Shown: positions 52,465 to 64,000 of the stretch, one piece after another
Layout: every line of letters begins with the position of its first letter
Position numbering within the stretch: position 1 is the first letter of the stretch
Assembly (NCBI RefSeq): GCF_006742205.1
Contig: NZ_AP019721.1
Coordinates: 1,426,001 to 1,490,000, forward strand
Direction of reading: 5' to 3'
DNA from: Staphylococcus epidermidis
Lineage (GTDB): Bacteria > Bacillota > Bacilli > Staphylococcales > Staphylococcaceae
Length of the DNA stretch: 64,000 bases
Translations under genes and position numbers: made by a program
The notes under the pieces: model-generated
What the model was told of the DNA's origin: nothing
Seen by the model: the letters and a program-made list of their open reading frames with translations, nothing else
The model's database searches: none

Positions 52465-53454
52465 TTAATTATCTTCAAAGAAATTTTTGATTGCTTGCTT
52501 ATTTTTCTCAGAGTCTATTTGAAGCGCACTACCATCATTATTTGTATTAATATCTTGATAGCTTCCTTTAATAGGGACTGTCAAAGATTGCACATCTTTA
52601 TCTCCACGAATTCCAAAACTTATACCTGTTTGAAAAATCGCAGAGTTAGGCATATTTGTATTAACATAACCTCTTAAAATACCAGCAACTTTTGGTAGTT
52701 TCGCAACTGTATTGAAATTAACTAACTCTTGCTTTAATGTTTGCATCACTTGTTGTTGTCTTCTCACACGACCAAAATCGCCTTCCGGATCATGACGGAA
52801 TCTAGCATAACCAAGTAATTCTTTACCATTTAACTTATGATGTCCTTTTTTCAAAGACACACCTATATTTTCAGACATGTCTTTTTCCACATCAATTGGG
52901 ACACCATTAGGCTGTAGTTCATCTATCATTTTTTCAAATCCAGTAAAATCTACTACAGCGTAATACTCAGGATTAACACCTAAATTTTTGTTAAGTGTTT
53001 TTCTTAACAATTCCGGGCCTCCAAGTGAATATGCGGCATTAATTTTATATTTATCATAACCAGGAATATCAGCATAAATATCTCTCATGACAGACATCAT
53101 TTTCATTTTTTTATGTACGTAATCATATTGAACAATCATAATCGAGTCAGTACGTGATTTACCACCTTGAGCCTTATCCGCGCCAAGGACAAGAACTGAA
53201 ATCTTCCCATCATTTTTCATATTCCCATTAAATTTATGCACCTTAACATCCTTAGCATGTTCTTTAGCATACTTCATACCACTGTTATACTGATGGGTAA
53301 TATACACAATGATAGAAATTAAAATAATAAGGATGACTAAAATGATAAAAGGTAACTTCCGCATTCTTTTTTTATTTCTTCGCCTAGAAGGTGTCGAAGT
53401 TGTTCCTTTCTGTCGTCGATACTCTGTTTCTTTAATATCCTTCTGTTCAGTCAT
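52465..53454 (-). CDS. msrR: LytR-CpsA-Psr family protein MsrR
   Basis: The 329-residue protein has a cytoplasmic basic N-terminus ([10 protein letters not shown]), one membrane segment (about residues 33-52) and an extracytoplasmic LCP domain. Its motifs are [18 protein letters not shown] and [26 protein letters not shown] proteins attach teichoic acid or capsule polymers to peptidoglycan. MsrR affects methicillin resistance and virulence in S. aureus. The remnant IS lies only six bases beyond its stop, apparently at its terminator. Confidence 0.92.
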   Translation of the reverse strand: MTEQKDIKETEYRRQKGTTSTPSRRRNKKRMRKLPFIILVILIILISIIVYITHQYNSGMKYAKEHAKDVKVHKFNGNMKNDGKISVLVLGADKAQGGKSRTDSIMIVQYDYVHKKMKMMSVMRDIYADIPGYDKYKINAAYSLGGPELLRKTLNKNLGVNPEYYAVVDFTGFEKMIDELQPNGVPIDVEKDMSENIGVSLKKGHHKLNGKELLGYARFRHDPEGDFGRVRRQQQVMQTLKQELVNFNTVAKLPKVAGILRGYVNTNMPNSAIFQTGISFGIRGDKDVQSLTVPIKGSYQDINTNNDGSALQIDSEKNKQAIKNFFEDN

Positions 53455-53589
53455 ATTTACCTACCTTATACCTTCAAAATTACATATCTATATACTATAA
53501 TTAATATGTATTAACGTTATAGAAAAAGTATTCAAATTGCAAGAGTTTTTTAATAAATGGTACTAAGGTCCAATGAGAGGATGGCATAA

Positions 53590-54105
53590 ATGAATATCAA
53601 TACTGCATACTTTGCTGGTGGCTGTTTTTGGTGTATGACTAAACCTTTTGATACATTCGATGGTATCGAAAAAGTCACGTCGGGATATATGGGAGGACAC
53701 TTAGTTAATCCTTCTTATGAAGAAGTAAAAACTGGATCTACTGGGCATTATGAAGTGGTTAAAATTGAGTATGATGTTGCTCTATTTTCATATCATAAAT
53801 TATTAGAAATTTTCTTTTCAGTTATCGATCCTTTGGATGATGGTGGTCAATTTCAAGATAGAGGTTCTCAATATAAGACTGCTATTTTCTATTCAAATGA
53901 ACATCAAAGACAGTTAGCAGAACAATATATATGTGAACTCCAAGATAGTTTTAACGCTGATAAAGCAATTGCAACAAAAATTTTACCGGCATCAACTTTT
54001 TATGAAGCGGAAGCATACCATCAAGATTTCTACAAAAAGAACCCTGAACGTTATGAACAAGAACAACAAGATCGTGCTAGTTATGTCAAAAATAATCATA
54101 TGTAA
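53590..54105 (+). CDS. msrA: peptide methionine sulfoxide reductase A
   Basis: The 171-residue protein has the catalytic GCFWC motif (cysteines 12 and 15), [12 protein letters not shown], and [13 protein letters not shown] near the C-terminus. It reduces the S epimer of methionine sulfoxide in proteins. GAGAGGATGG precedes the ATG. No msrB follows; the gene stands alone, divergent from msrR and convergent with mprF. Confidence 0.95.
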   Translation: MNINTAYFAGGCFWCMTKPFDTFDGIEKVTSGYMGGHLVNPSYEEVKTGSTGHYEVVKIEYDVALFSYHKLLEIFFSVIDPLDDGGQFQDRGSQYKTAIFYSNEHQRQLAEQYICELQDSFNADKAIATKILPASTFYEAEAYHQDFYKKNPERYEQEQQDRASYVKNNHM

Positions 54106-54229
54106 ATAATAGATTGGACCATGATTCATTTTGAATATATCATTCCATCTTGAGAATAAAAAATATGAATGAAGAATTTTGATAAAAATATTTTTTCAAT
54201 TAAGTCAACAACTACCTTACATTAAAAAT

Positions 54230-54257
54230 GCCTGGAACAACAATTGATGTTCCAGGC
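54230..54257. terminator. terminator between msrA and mprF
   Basis: GCCTGGAACA pairs with TGTTCCAGGC, with an A run on one side. On the minus strand it ends in ATTTTTAAT, so it could end mprF transcription. Confidence 0.85.
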
Positions 54258-54298
54258 TATATTTATGGATGTTTAGAGATAAATGTTTAAAATATTCA

Positions 54299-56821
54299 TT
54301 ATTTATGGCGTATGACTCTCATCACTTTAAGCATACTCTCCCACAGAGAATAATGCTTTTGATAAACTAAAAATCTAGGTTCCCAATTGGGGCTATATTT
54401 TTCTTTATAACGTCTTAATCCTTGAAAACGGTATAAACCATTGAAATGTTCAAATACACGTCCTGCCATTCTCTCTCTTAAATAAGAATAATGCAATTGA
54501 CCTACATTCGAGAGTGTCGCCATTCCCATATTAAATGCTTTATACCCCTTTTCTTTACTCCATAACAACATATGAAGATATAATCCATCCATTAAAGGTA
54601 AATCCAATTCAGGCAACCATCTAATTAAATCAACAGATATTGCATTATTAGAATAAGTAGGCATCAAACTACAAAATGCAATCATCTTGCCAGAGTGATC
54701 TCTCATTACTCCAATAGGTGCTTTCGATAAATAAGTTTGAGTAAATTGACCTACAGAAAAATGCATTTCACTTCTTCCATCCAACCATTTATCACTCACA
54801 AATTTAAGTTCATCAAAGAAATCTTGAGTAAATGGTGGTTCAATAATTTCAAAATTGATATTTAAATCATCAAATTTATTGAGCGTCGCTCTGAAACCAC
54901 GTCGCTTTTTACCAGATGTTGTAAACGTTGTTAAATCAATAATAGCTTCTTCACCTAATTTGAAGAATTGATTCCCAAAATTATGATATAAAGGCATATA
55001 TTGATCACTTATTTGATAAAAAATAATCTCATAACCTTGATACTCTGCAAACTGATAAAATGCTTCTAATAATGACTCGAATGATTTAGTATTGCCAATT
55101 GGATCACCCAAAACGACAAGGGCATTGGACTTATATCGATACATAATAAATGAATCTTTATTTTCATTAAAGAAACAATCTTTGTCACCACTATAAACAA
55201 GGTGACTTAAATAATTACCACCGTATTTTTGAATAATTGCATCGCAAAGTGTTAAATCAATGCTATGATGAGGGCATTTATACTTATAGTCAAAAAGCCA
55301 AGCAATAACGCCAACGAGTAGCATAATAATAACAATGGTCATCCAAAAGTAATATCGTAATAAAGACGTATCAATCTCAATATGATAAACATCTAATGCA
55401 TATAAAGTTCCTGATATTAAAATATGATTTAAATAAAGAATAAAGATACTAAGAAGTAGCATAACCGCCAACTTTTTAAAGCGTAATGGTCGTTTAAGTA
55501 CTTGAGCACGTTGATAAGCTAAAATCAGTAACACAAATATGATAATGAGCCATGACAATAATAAAAATGACGCATAAGTATATATAGTCGCACTAGCAAT
55601 TAAAATAATAGAAATAAAGGCATAAATTATTGCACGACGACTGCCTTTATAAATACCTCTTACATTTAAAATAAGTAACAAACAAGCACTCGTTTGTACA
55701 GCTAAAGCAATATAATAGGCAAAATGATTTCCATCATACAATCCATCATAGACAATAGTTAAATTATTAATAAAGAAAATAATACTAGTTAAAAATATTA
55801 AAATCGCTAACGAAAATGAAGGCACTTTAGCTAAAATATCTTTCTGATAAGACCTCAAAAATGAAGTGAAGTCTTTTACAGGTATAAAGTACTTCGAATT
55901 GTCGAGATATTTTTTAGCAGTATTTCCAAATTCAAATGAAGATAGTATAAGTGCAATCATCACTGGCACAAAATAATAAGCAAATCGATATAAAACTAAT
56001 GCTAGAAGTATCTTTTCTTCAGAAATACCAAGTGATTTCAGTCCTAGTAACACGACTAAATCAAACGCGCCAAAACCACCTGGAATAAAACTAACTAAAC
56101 CAGATAAAGCTGCAATAACAAATATACCTACAAAAGTCATAAATGAGATATGTATATCGACAATCAATGCAGCAAAATATAATACAGTAGCTGCTGCCAT
56201 CCACTCAACACATGATACAACTGTACAATACACACCCATATAACGATTATTTCTATCTACAGGTCGTGCGACGGTATAAAAAATAAAAATTGGTAAAAAT
56301 AATGCAACAATATATAAAATCCAACGTACCCACGAAATTTCATCAATCATGTGAGAAGCATTAAATATACGCAGGACAACTAAGATGGATAATAAACTTA
56401 ATCCCGTAAGCATAGATACTAAAATAATAGAAATATATTGTACAAGTTTTTTCGTGTCATTAGTATAATTTTTATACACAAAAGCTCTTACGCCTGCACC
56501 TATAAACCCTCCAAAACCAATTATAGAATTAAGGGCGTTGATAATATAACTCACTCTAAAGACTCTAATCAACGGCATTTTAAGTTTAAGAGCCTTTACT
56601 AAAATAATATCGTACAGTGATAATAAGATGAGTGACAGTCCCCCACCAGCAAATAGTAGTACGAGCCATAATCTATTAATTTTGCCGAACTGTATGAATG
56701 TCTCTTTAAAATTGATATGTGATAATTCTCTATAGAGTGTAAAAATTACAAAGATAAATAAAGCAGTGGCGAAAATAAATTTAAAAAAAGAAAGTAATTT
56801 ACTTTTTAATTCTTGTGTCAT
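54299..56821 (-). CDS. mprF: lysyl-phosphatidylglycerol synthase/flippase MprF
   Basis: The 840-residue protein has an N-terminal flippase region with about 14 hydrophobic segments (to about residue 515). The C-terminal cytosolic synthase domain has [10 protein letters not shown], the [14 protein letters not shown] block and [12 protein letters not shown]. It transfers lysine from Lys-tRNA to phosphatidylglycerol and moves the product to the outer leaflet. This lowers surface charge and gives resistance to cationic peptides and daptomycin. The length equals S. aureus MprF. The gene is monocistronic. Confidence 0.97.
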   Translation of the reverse strand: MTQELKSKLLSFFKFIFATALFIFVIFTLYRELSHINFKETFIQFGKINRLWLVLLFAGGGLSLILLSLYDIILVKALKLKMPLIRVFRVSYIINALNSIIGFGGFIGAGVRAFVYKNYTNDTKKLVQYISIILVSMLTGLSLLSILVVLRIFNASHMIDEISWVRWILYIVALFLPIFIFYTVARPVDRNNRYMGVYCTVVSCVEWMAAATVLYFAALIVDIHISFMTFVGIFVIAALSGLVSFIPGGFGAFDLVVLLGLKSLGISEEKILLALVLYRFAYYFVPVMIALILSSFEFGNTAKKYLDNSKYFIPVKDFTSFLRSYQKDILAKVPSFSLAILIFLTSIIFFINNLTIVYDGLYDGNHFAYYIALAVQTSACLLLILNVRGIYKGSRRAIIYAFISIILIASATIYTYASFLLLSWLIIIFVLLILAYQRAQVLKRPLRFKKLAVMLLLSIFILYLNHILISGTLYALDVYHIEIDTSLLRYYFWMTIVIIMLLVGVIAWLFDYKYKCPHHSIDLTLCDAIIQKYGGNYLSHLVYSGDKDCFFNENKDSFIMYRYKSNALVVLGDPIGNTKSFESLLEAFYQFAEYQGYEIIFYQISDQYMPLYHNFGNQFFKLGEEAIIDLTTFTTSGKKRRGFRATLNKFDDLNINFEIIEPPFTQDFFDELKFVSDKWLDGRSEMHFSVGQFTQTYLSKAPIGVMRDHSGKMIAFCSLMPTYSNNAISVDLIRWLPELDLPLMDGLYLHMLLWSKEKGYKAFNMGMATLSNVGQLHYSYLRERMAGRVFEHFNGLYRFQGLRRYKEKYSPNWEPRFLVYQKHYSLWESMLKVMRVIRHK

Positions 56822-57028
56822 GTTTTCACTTCGATTCTAATTCAATATGATATATATCAAAATATATCATAAAGCTATGTCATATAGAATATCAATAAGC
56901 AAGATGAACCTTACATTATTGTAATACAATTTTCACATCATCCGCGAGATTAATTTGAATAAAATCATTTATCATATGATTACTAAGCATATCATGATTG
57001 CAAATGTATGTGATTTAAAAATAAAAAA

Positions 57029-57061
57029 GACTGGAACATTGTTGTTTTGTTGTTCCAGTCT
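57029..57061 (-). terminator. terminator of the AI-2E family transporter gene
   Basis: AGACTGGAACA pairs with TGTTCCAGTCT, followed by TTTTTTATTTTT on the minus strand. Confidence 0.88.
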
Positions 57062-57074
57062 AAAATTATATATA

Positions 57075-58304
57075 TTATTGTTTAATTCCTTTTTCTTCTT
57101 CAGTGATAATGTACTCACCAGCATCATTTCCATAGTAGCGATTGTATCTTCGTTTAAATAACATAAATATGTGTGAAACCAATACCTTAAGTACAGCGTA
57201 TAGAGGAATACCAATAATCACACCAACAATGCCCATTAAATTTCCTGCACATAATAAAATGAAAATAATTGTTAAAGGATGAATTTTCAATGTTTTCCCC
57301 ATAACGTTAGGAGAGATAAAGTGGCCTTCAAAGAATTGGACAAGCGTCCATACAACAGCTAACTTTAATAACATTAAAGGTGAAGTAATAATCGCGATAA
57401 CAATCGCAGGTGATATTGCTATTGTCGGTCCTAAATAAGGAACCACACTAGTTACTGCAGCAATACTTGCTAAAACTAAGGCGTACTTAAGACCAATAAT
57501 TGAATAGCCAATAAATAGTAATAATCCAATACAAAATGACACAATAATTTGACCTTGAATGTATGAACCAACTTGTACACTCATCTTTTCTAACAAGTCA
57601 TGAAAATCTTTTCTAAATTTAGGTGGCATAATTTTTGTAGTATAATCTTTAAATTTATGACCATCTTTTAACATAAAGAATAACACAAAAGGTGTAGTCC
57701 CAATAACAATACCGATATTTGCGACTGCCTCAGCAAAAGTTGCGAGTTTAGATCCAAATCCGTCTGAGTAATCTGAAACCATAGATGGTATCTTTTTCTG
57801 AGCAGATTCTAACCATTCGTTCACTTGTCCCATGTAACCAGATAAAATGGTATTATTATTAAGTTTATCAAGTGAACGCGTAATTTTATGTAAATAATTA
57901 GGTGTATTTTTGATAAAACTTTCTATCTGTGATCCAATAATTGGAATAAGTAAATTAACTATTAATGTAATAATACCAACAATTGCAACATAAATAATTG
58001 TTATACCTAATAGTCTTGGAATACGATATCTCTCCATCATATTTACAATAGGATTGAATAAATAAAATAGCACTAATGAAACAATAATAGGTGCTGCTAT
58101 TGTATTAAATACAATAATAAATGGTTGAAAGACATATGAAATTTTATCAAAGATAAAAATGACAATACCTAAAAGAACCAATGCAATTAAAGCATAAATA
58201 AGGTCATTTCCGCCTAAAAACCTCATAAATCTAGACTCTGACAAACTAAAAAAATGGCTTTTTTTTCCATTTATTTCTTTTTCATTTTTCATTAAATTCA
58301 CCAC
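57075..58304 (-). CDS. AI-2E family transporter
   Basis: The 409-residue membrane protein has about eight hydrophobic segments. Its conserved core is YIQGQIIVSFCIGLLLFIGYSI and SVVPYLGPTIAISPAIVIA, typical of the AI-2E/UPF0118 family. Members export autoinducer-2 or act as ion antiporters; the substrate here is uncertain. The frame opens at a GTG (58304) after AAGGCG. An ATG at 58292, with GGTG upstream, is an alternative start. Confidence 0.88.
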   Translation of the reverse strand: MVNLMKNEKEINGKKSHFFSLSESRFMRFLGGNDLIYALIALVLLGIVIFIFDKISYVFQPFIIVFNTIAAPIIVSLVLFYLFNPIVNMMERYRIPRLLGITIIYVAIVGIITLIVNLLIPIIGSQIESFIKNTPNYLHKITRSLDKLNNNTILSGYMGQVNEWLESAQKKIPSMVSDYSDGFGSKLATFAEAVANIGIVIGTTPFVLFFMLKDGHKFKDYTTKIMPPKFRKDFHDLLEKMSVQVGSYIQGQIIVSFCIGLLLFIGYSIIGLKYALVLASIAAVTSVVPYLGPTIAISPAIVIAIITSPLMLLKLAVVWTLVQFFEGHFISPNVMGKTLKIHPLTIIFILLCAGNLMGIVGVIIGIPLYAVLKVLVSHIFMLFKRRYNRYYGNDAGEYIITEEEKGIKQ

Positions 58305-58437
58305 GCCTTAAAAATACATCTATTTACTTTTTAATTTATTGTAAAAATAAGCTTAAAAACACAATATTTATCTTACCACAAATAACAATACTCTAATCAT
58401 TAAAGTCACTTTTCTTATTAAAAGAATATTTTAAGAT

Positions 58438-59286
58438 TTATTCACTACTAATTTGAACTTCAAAATGATTGATATGTAATGTTAAATAAACTATTTCCGC
58501 TTCGTATACATACACACTAAACTCACGTTGAATCATTTTTAATATTTTATAAGCCGTATTAAAACTACGAGGATACATAGTTTTTATCATCGATATAAAA
58601 TTCTCCTGTGCTTCTAAATACTCACCTTTAGTTAATCGATATATTAAAAATTGTATGTGTCTTATAAAACGCTGATATTGTATTGTTTGTTTATCAATTG
58701 AATGTTGTAAATCAGTTTCAATAATTGTAATACTCTTATTGATTAACTTGTTTATTACTGAAATATCGTGAATTGATAATTTTTCAGAGTTGGATGCAAT
58801 ATGTAATGCGATGAATCCAATTTCATCTTCTGGAAAATGTACGTCTAAGGTTTTATTTAATTTATCGATTACCTTTCGAGCAACATTGTATGCATTACTA
58901 TAGAGATGTTTTGTTTCAATCACAAATGGATTTGTAATCATTTGATGTTGCTTAAGTCTTTTATAGGCATAAATGATGTGATCTGTAAGTGCAACAACCA
59001 AATTTTTATCATCTGTAATTAGACCAGATTCATTGATAATATTAACTGATTCTATCACCGCTTGAACAACATGATCTTCTCCGAGCTCCAAAAGTGTTTT
59101 GTAGTGTTCTTGTTGCTCTTGTTGTTCTAATTTATAAATTTTTTCTATTGAAGCATTCTCTTGAACTGTCATACCAACCTTTTTATTAAAACCAATACCT
59201 TTACCAATTAAAACAACCTCTTGATGATTTTTTGTGCATATGATGACATTGTTATTGAGTGTTTTCGTTATTACATACTTGCTCAT
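58438..59286 (-). CDS. glcT: transcription antiterminator GlcT (BglG family)
   Basis: The protein of about 282 residues begins MSKYVITKTLNNNVIICT with an N-terminal RNA-binding CAT domain (about 1-55) containing GKGIGFNKK. Two PTS regulation domains follow, with histidine blocks such as LGEDHVVQAV and GFIALHIAS. It binds an RNA antiterminator upstream of ptsG and permits glucose permease synthesis when glucose is present. I chose ATG 59286, given AAAGGTG upstream. The frame open to 59442 passes through the alsT terminator and is rejected. Confidence 0.93.
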   Translation of the reverse strand: MSKYVITKTLNNNVIICTKNHQEVVLIGKGIGFNKKVGMTVQENASIEKIYKLEQQEQQEHYKTLLELGEDHVVQAVIESVNIINESGLITDDKNLVVALTDHIIYAYKRLKQHQMITNPFVIETKHLYSNAYNVARKVIDKLNKTLDVHFPEDEIGFIALHIASNSEKLSIHDISVINKLINKSITIIETDLQHSIDKQTIQYQRFIRHIQFLIYRLTKGEYLEAQENFISMIKTMYPRSFNTAYKILKMIQREFSVYVYEAEIVYLTLHINHFEVQISSE

Positions 59287-59426
59287 CATAATCACCTTTC
59301 TAATATCATTATTAAAATTATAATGCTTAATACCTAAATTGAAAAGGAATCTATTTTGAAATTTTTTACTGTTATATAGAGATTGAATCAATGACATCAA
59401 TACTTTAAATCTTGCCAAAAATAAAG

Positions 59427-59460
59427 CGGCTTGATACATCAAGGGATATGTATCAAGCCG
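59427..59460 (-). terminator. terminator between alsT and glcT
   Basis: CGGCTTGATACAT pairs with ATGTATCAAGCCG around a short loop, followed by a T-rich stretch on the minus strand. It ends alsT transcription before glcT. Confidence 0.88.
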
Positions 59461-59480
59461 TTATTTTATTGATTTATTCA

Positions 59481-60938
59481 CTATTTTTTTGGCATTTTTG
59501 CATGTTGTCCCCAAGTCTCAATGCCAAATAAATTTATTTCTAAGTTTTCGGGTTTAAACACAGGTCTCTTACCTTCTTTACGCTGTCTTTGATAATCTTT
59601 CATCACTGCAAACGCAATATTCGACAAACCTATAATTGATATGATATTTACTATTGCCATAAGACCCATAAATAAATCGGCAGTACTCCAAACTGTTTCT
59701 GTTTTAGCAACAGCACCTACAAATACTAAAAGTACTACAAAACATCTAAAAATAAATAATATCATCTTATTGTTAGATAAAAATTCAATATTGGATTGTC
59801 CATAGTAATAGTTACCTACAACAGATGAAAATGCAAATAAGGTAACTGCTACAGTTAAGAAAATACCTCCTGCTGAACCTAAATGTTCGTTCAACGCTGA
59901 TTGCGTAACTGCTACACCTTGAGGCGCGCTATCACCAAATTGCAAACCAGAATATAATAAAATCATAATTGCTGTAGCTGTACAAACAAGCATAGTGTCA
60001 AAGAATACACCTAATGATTGAATTAAACCTTGTTTAACGGGATGGGGCACAGCAGATGTAGCAGCAGCATTAGGTGCAGATCCCATACCAGCTTCGTTTG
60101 AGAATAAACCACGTTTAATACCTTGAAGAATAGCAGCTCCTACAGCACCACCAGTAACCTGCTGAACTCCGAATGCACTTTTAATAATAGTGCCAATCAT
60201 AGGTACAATTTGATCTATATTGAGTAATAAAATGATTAAAACCATACCTATATAAACAATAGCCATAATAGGCACAATAAGTGAAGATAGTGTAGCTATG
60301 CTACGAACACCACCAAAGATGATAATACCTGTAATAACTGCAAGTACTATTCCAGTAATTACCGGGCTAATATTGTATTGTGTATTTAATGATTCAGCAA
60401 TTGTATTCGCTTGAACAGTATTAAATACAAAAGCAAATGTAACTGTAATTAAAACAGCAAATACAATTCCAAGCCATTTTTGGTTTAGCCCTTTTGTTAT
60501 GTAATAGGCTGGTCCGCCACGGAATCCACCTTCTTTGTCATGTACCTTATAAACTTGAGCAAGCGTTGCTTCCATAAATGCACTAGCTGCACCAATAAAA
60601 GCAATAATCCACATCCAGAAGACTGCACCGGGGCCACCAAGAACAATAGCAGTTGCAACACCGGCAATATTTCCAGTTCCTACTCTTGACCCAGCACTAA
60701 TCGCAAAAGCTTGAAATGGTGAAATACCCTTCTCACCACTACTTAAAGTTTCTGGCTTTTCAGTTAATGCTCTAAACATCTCTGGTAACATTCTGAGTTG
60801 AATAAATTTAGAACTAATTGTAAAGAAAAAACCTGCTGTTAATAATAATCCAATAAGATATTGAGACCAAATTAAGTCATTCCCGACTTGAACAAATGTT
60901 TTAAACCAGCCAGGAATTAAGTTATCAAAATCTTGCAA
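59481..60938 (-). CDS. alsT: sodium:alanine/glutamine symporter AlsT
   Basis: The 485-residue membrane protein has about 11 hydrophobic segments and the family blocks SAGSRVGTGNIAGVATAI and GLFSNEAGMGSAPNAAATS. It belongs to the alanine/glycine:cation symporter family. S. aureus AlsT has been linked to glutamine transport. The start is a TTG at 60938 preceded by GAGAGGG. It is monocistronic, upstream of glcT. Confidence 0.93.
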   Translation of the reverse strand: MQDFDNLIPGWFKTFVQVGNDLIWSQYLIGLLLTAGFFFTISSKFIQLRMLPEMFRALTEKPETLSSGEKGISPFQAFAISAGSRVGTGNIAGVATAIVLGGPGAVFWMWIIAFIGAASAFMEATLAQVYKVHDKEGGFRGGPAYYITKGLNQKWLGIVFAVLITVTFAFVFNTVQANTIAESLNTQYNISPVITGIVLAVITGIIIFGGVRSIATLSSLIVPIMAIVYIGMVLIILLLNIDQIVPMIGTIIKSAFGVQQVTGGAVGAAILQGIKRGLFSNEAGMGSAPNAAATSAVPHPVKQGLIQSLGVFFDTMLVCTATAIMILLYSGLQFGDSAPQGVAVTQSALNEHLGSAGGIFLTVAVTLFAFSSVVGNYYYGQSNIEFLSNNKMILFIFRCFVVLLVFVGAVAKTETVWSTADLFMGLMAIVNIISIIGLSNIAFAVMKDYQRQRKEGKRPVFKPENLEINLFGIETWGQHAKMPKK

Positions 60939-61149
60939 AACGAATCCCTCTCATCCACTTAAATTTATCGTTTTAAATACACCAAGAGATTTATGCTTTA
61001 ATTTCATTAACAAAGATTAAACATTCATATTAACAATAAATGTATATTATCACTTTGATAGTTCAAATTAGACATAAATCCCTTGTGCTCATTTTAGTTG
61101 CTATTATTAATTTTTATTTTATCATTTTATTTTGTGATTGCATATACTT

Positions 61150-63552
61150 TTACTCTAGAATCATACTTTCTACTTCTCCAAAATCATCAGTATCAATAAT
61201 AAATGATCCATTAGTATATTGTTCAGATAAGTGTACATCATCGATATTACCATATTCTTCATGATGTTGAGAGAATACAATATATTTCGTGTGATTTTCT
61301 TTAACTACTGCACCTGCCACAATTCGATGCGGTTTTTTCTTTAATTCTTTTAGTAAAGTAATTCCACGTTGTGCGCGTTTAGCTTCTTGAAGAACATTAA
61401 AATCAATACGCTTCATAGCACCACGTTGTGTAACCATTATTATGGAATCTGAGTCGTTCACATCTTCTGTCATAACAACATAGTCTTCATCTTTAAGATT
61501 AATTGATTTAACACCAGCTGCTCTTAAGCCTGTATCCGATAATTCATTAGTTGAATAAGTTAATGACATGCCTTTATGGGTTAGAACAGTAATTAACTGA
61601 TCAGACTCTAATCGAACGACATTAATAAGTTCATCTTTGTCTTTAACCTTCATATTTATGAGTGGTTTATTAAACCGAGTAGTTTTAAATTGTGAAGCAC
61701 TACTTTTCTTAATCATGCCGTTTTTTGTAGCCATAATATAAAAGGCTTCATTTTTAAAATCTTTTTCGTTGTATACATTTACCACTTCTTCATCTTCATC
61801 TATTGGCACAATTTGTGATATGTGTTGACCAAGCTCTTTCCAACGGATATCGGCTAATTTATGAACAGGTATAAACAAATATCTACCTTTATTTGTAAAT
61901 ACAAGAACAGTATCTTGAGTATTCACGCTTTCATGTTTTAATAAACGGTCGCCGTCCTTCAAACCGATTTCAGTCACACCACTTGCGTTAAAACTACGTG
62001 TAGATGTACGTTTTATATAGCCATGTTGCGTCAAACTTAAAATCACTTCTTCACTAGGCACCATAACTTCTTTATCAATTTTGATTTCGGAAATTTCAGC
62101 TTCGATTGTAGATAGTCGATCCACTTTAAATTTCTTTTTAATTTCATTTAGTTCATCTTTAATTACTGCTAAAAGTGCCTCATGATTATCTAAGATATTT
62201 CTTAATTCTTTTATTAAAGCTTCTAACTCTTCATGTTCTTTTTTCAAAGCTTCAATGTCAGTATTTGTTAATCTATACAGCTGTAACATGACAATAGCTT
62301 CTGCTTGAGCTTCAGTAAAGTCATACTCTGCAACTAAATTATCTTTAGCATCTTTTTTATTTTTAGAATTACGTATCAATGCAATAACTTCATCAAGTAT
62401 AGATAAAGCTTTCATTAATCCTTCCACAATATGCATACGTTTTTCAGCTTGCTCTAAGTCATAACGCGTTCTATTTGTAACCACTTCAATTTGATGATTT
62501 AAATAACTTTCTATAATTTCACGTAATCCCATCAACTTAGGGCGACCTTCACTAATAGCAACCATATTAAAATTATATGAAATTTGTAAATCCGAATTCT
62601 TATATAAATAGTTTTTGATTGATTCGCTATTAGCATCTTTTTTTAATTCGATTGCAATTCGTAATCCAGTTCTATCAGTCTCATCTCGAACTTCTACAAT
62701 ACCATCAACCTTTTTATCGGCACGTAATTCGTCAATTCTTTTAACTAAACTACTTTTATTCACTTCATACGGAATTTCAGTCACAATTAATTGTTTACGT
62801 CCACTTCTTAAAGGCTCTTCATCTACTCGTGAACGCACGACAACCTTTCCTTTACCGGTCTCATACGCTTTTTTTATACCTTCTATTCCTTGAATGATAC
62901 CACCTGTAGGAAAGTCAGGCCCTTTGATATATTTCATCAGTTGATTAATTGTAATATCAGGTTGATCGATATACTTCAATGTGCCTTGTATTACTTCGGC
63001 GAGGTTATGCGGCGGGATATCAGTAGCATATCCTGAAGAAATCCCCGTAGATCCATTAATTAATAAATTAGGGAATCTCGCTGGTAATACCATTGGTTCC
63101 AAAGTTGTGTCATCATAGTTTGGAATAAATGATACTGTTTCCTTATTAATATCCCTTAATAGTTCTTCTGATAATTGACTAAGTTTAGCTTCTGTGTAAC
63201 GCATAGCAGCTGGAGGATCGTTATCGATACTACCATTATTACCATGCATTTCAATTAGAACATGACGTAACTTCCAATCTTGACTTAAGCGCACCATAGC
63301 ATCATATACTGAAGAGTCTCCATGAGGATGATATTGACCTATTACATCACCGACAGTTTTCGCACTTTTACGGAAATTTTTATCATACGTATTCCCACTT
63401 GAATACATTGCGAATAGTATACGTCGTTGTACTGGTTTTAAACCATCACGTACATCAGGTAATGCACGTTCTTGAATGATATATTTACTATAACGTCCAA
63501 ATCGGTCACCAATAACATCTTCAAGTGACAAATCTTGAATTATCTCACTCAA
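61150..63552 (-). CDS. parC: topoisomerase IV subunit A
   Basis: The 800-residue type IIA topoisomerase A subunit has the catalytic tyrosine in [10 protein letters not shown] (residue 119) and the quinolone region [12 protein letters not shown]-terminal beta-pinwheel has repeats such as [10 protein letters not shown]. With ParE it decatenates chromosomes. The quinolone positions carry Ser80 and Asp84, the susceptible type. Its ATG overlaps the parE stop (ATGA), giving coupled translation. Confidence 0.97.
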
Positions 63553-64000
63553 TTCGTTTCCTCCTCAATATATTTTTCATTCTCTAGTATTTGGACTTCT
63601 TTATTATCCAAAATGCTTTGATCTTCTTGCATACCAAATTCAACGTGTTTTTCAATCCACTCTCTTCGTGGGGCAACCTTATCCCCCATCAAAGTAGTGA
63701 CACGTTTTGATGAACGAACTTCATCTTCAACTTGAACTCTAATTAATGTCCGAGTTTCTGGATTCATGGTAGTTTCCCATAATTGTTCTGGATTCATTTC
63801 ACCAAGACCTTTATAACGCTGTAATATGAAACCTTTTCCTAATTGCTTTTGTAAATTTTCTAATTCTTCATCAGTCCAAGCGTACTCAACTTTTTTATTC
63901 TTACCTTTGCCTTTTTCTAATTTGTATAAAGGCGGTAACGCAATAAAGACACGCCCAGCTTGAACAAGTGGTTTCATATATTTAAAGAAAAATGTAAGCA
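63549..64000 (-). CDS. parE: topoisomerase IV subunit B, C-terminal fragment
   Basis: The frame is open to the window edge, so only the last roughly 150 residues are visible. They carry the Toprim/C-terminal features [44 protein letters not shown] and the final [15 protein letters not shown]. The fragment clearly belongs to ParE. It overlaps the start of parC by four bases, the usual parEC operon. Confidence 0.95.

Noticed and set aside
54996..58300. Pairs of similar terminator hairpins (TGGAACA/TGTTCCA) near 54230 and 57029 as a dispersed repeat
   Set aside because: Only the stem cores match; loops and flanks differ. Both are correctly placed terminators.
62615..62893. Plus-strand 92-codon frame inside parC
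   Set aside because: It is antisense to well-conserved parC coding sequence, with no start signal.

Overview
The window is low-GC chromosomal DNA from a Staphylococcus, most likely a coagulase-negative species. The evidence is gene content and order: odhAB, telA/xpaC, acyP, cspA, the lysine/DAP operon, pst-phoU, the opp2/nik permease operon, femAB, trpEGDCFBA, tyrA, msrR, mprF, glcT, alsT and parEC lie in the order I recall from staphylococcal chromosomes. FemA, FemB, MprF and CvfB are recognisable by sequence. The species cannot be fixed by eye. No rRNA, tRNA, CRISPR array, prophage or complete insertion sequence was seen.

Layout. 1-1670: end of the 2-oxoglutarate dehydrogenase operon (odhA 3' end, odhB). 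1827-10270: mostly conserved housekeeping or unknown genes: a 57-residue membrane protein, a VOC protein, a MoxR/VWA pair, brnQ, telA-xpaC, acyP and a DUF1033 gene. 10293-10651: cspA with a long leader. 10872-13684: an accessory-looking, very AT-rich cassette with its own strong promoter. It encodes a 26-residue cationic aromatic peptide, a CPBP/Abi membrane protease broken by a frameshift, a small membrane protein resembling S. aureus Msa (MsaC), and an ABC ATPase with its permease. This is the best candidate for an undescribed system. 13746-22326 (minus): lysine/diaminopimelate operon lysC-asd-dapA-dapB-dapD-hipO-alr-lysA behind a lysine riboswitch. 22621-25339: an ABC-F protein with one degenerate ATP site, then cvfB. 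25831-30583: pstSCAB-phoU. 30677-33119: pepF and a small membrane protein. 33250-36535: a four-gene Opp/Nik ABC transporter with no binding protein. 36669-38550: a HAD phosphatase and about 1 kb with no recognisable gene. 38551-41083: femA-femB. 42206-48978: trp operon behind tandem Trp T-boxes. 49173-54105: tyrA, an SOS-type Y-family polymerase, a tautomerase, an IS1182/IS1272-like remnant, msrR and msrA. 54299-64000 (minus): mprF, an AI-2E family transporter, glcT, alsT, parC and the 3' end of parE.

The window is dominated by amino-acid supply with RNA-level control. Lysine/DAP is controlled by a lysine riboswitch and tryptophan by two T-boxes. Cell-envelope functions are also prominent (femAB, dap/alr precursors, msrR, mprF). 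Where the first in-frame start is not supported by a ribosome binding site I chose a later one and say so. Family names come from recognising motifs and remembered homologues; no database search was possible.
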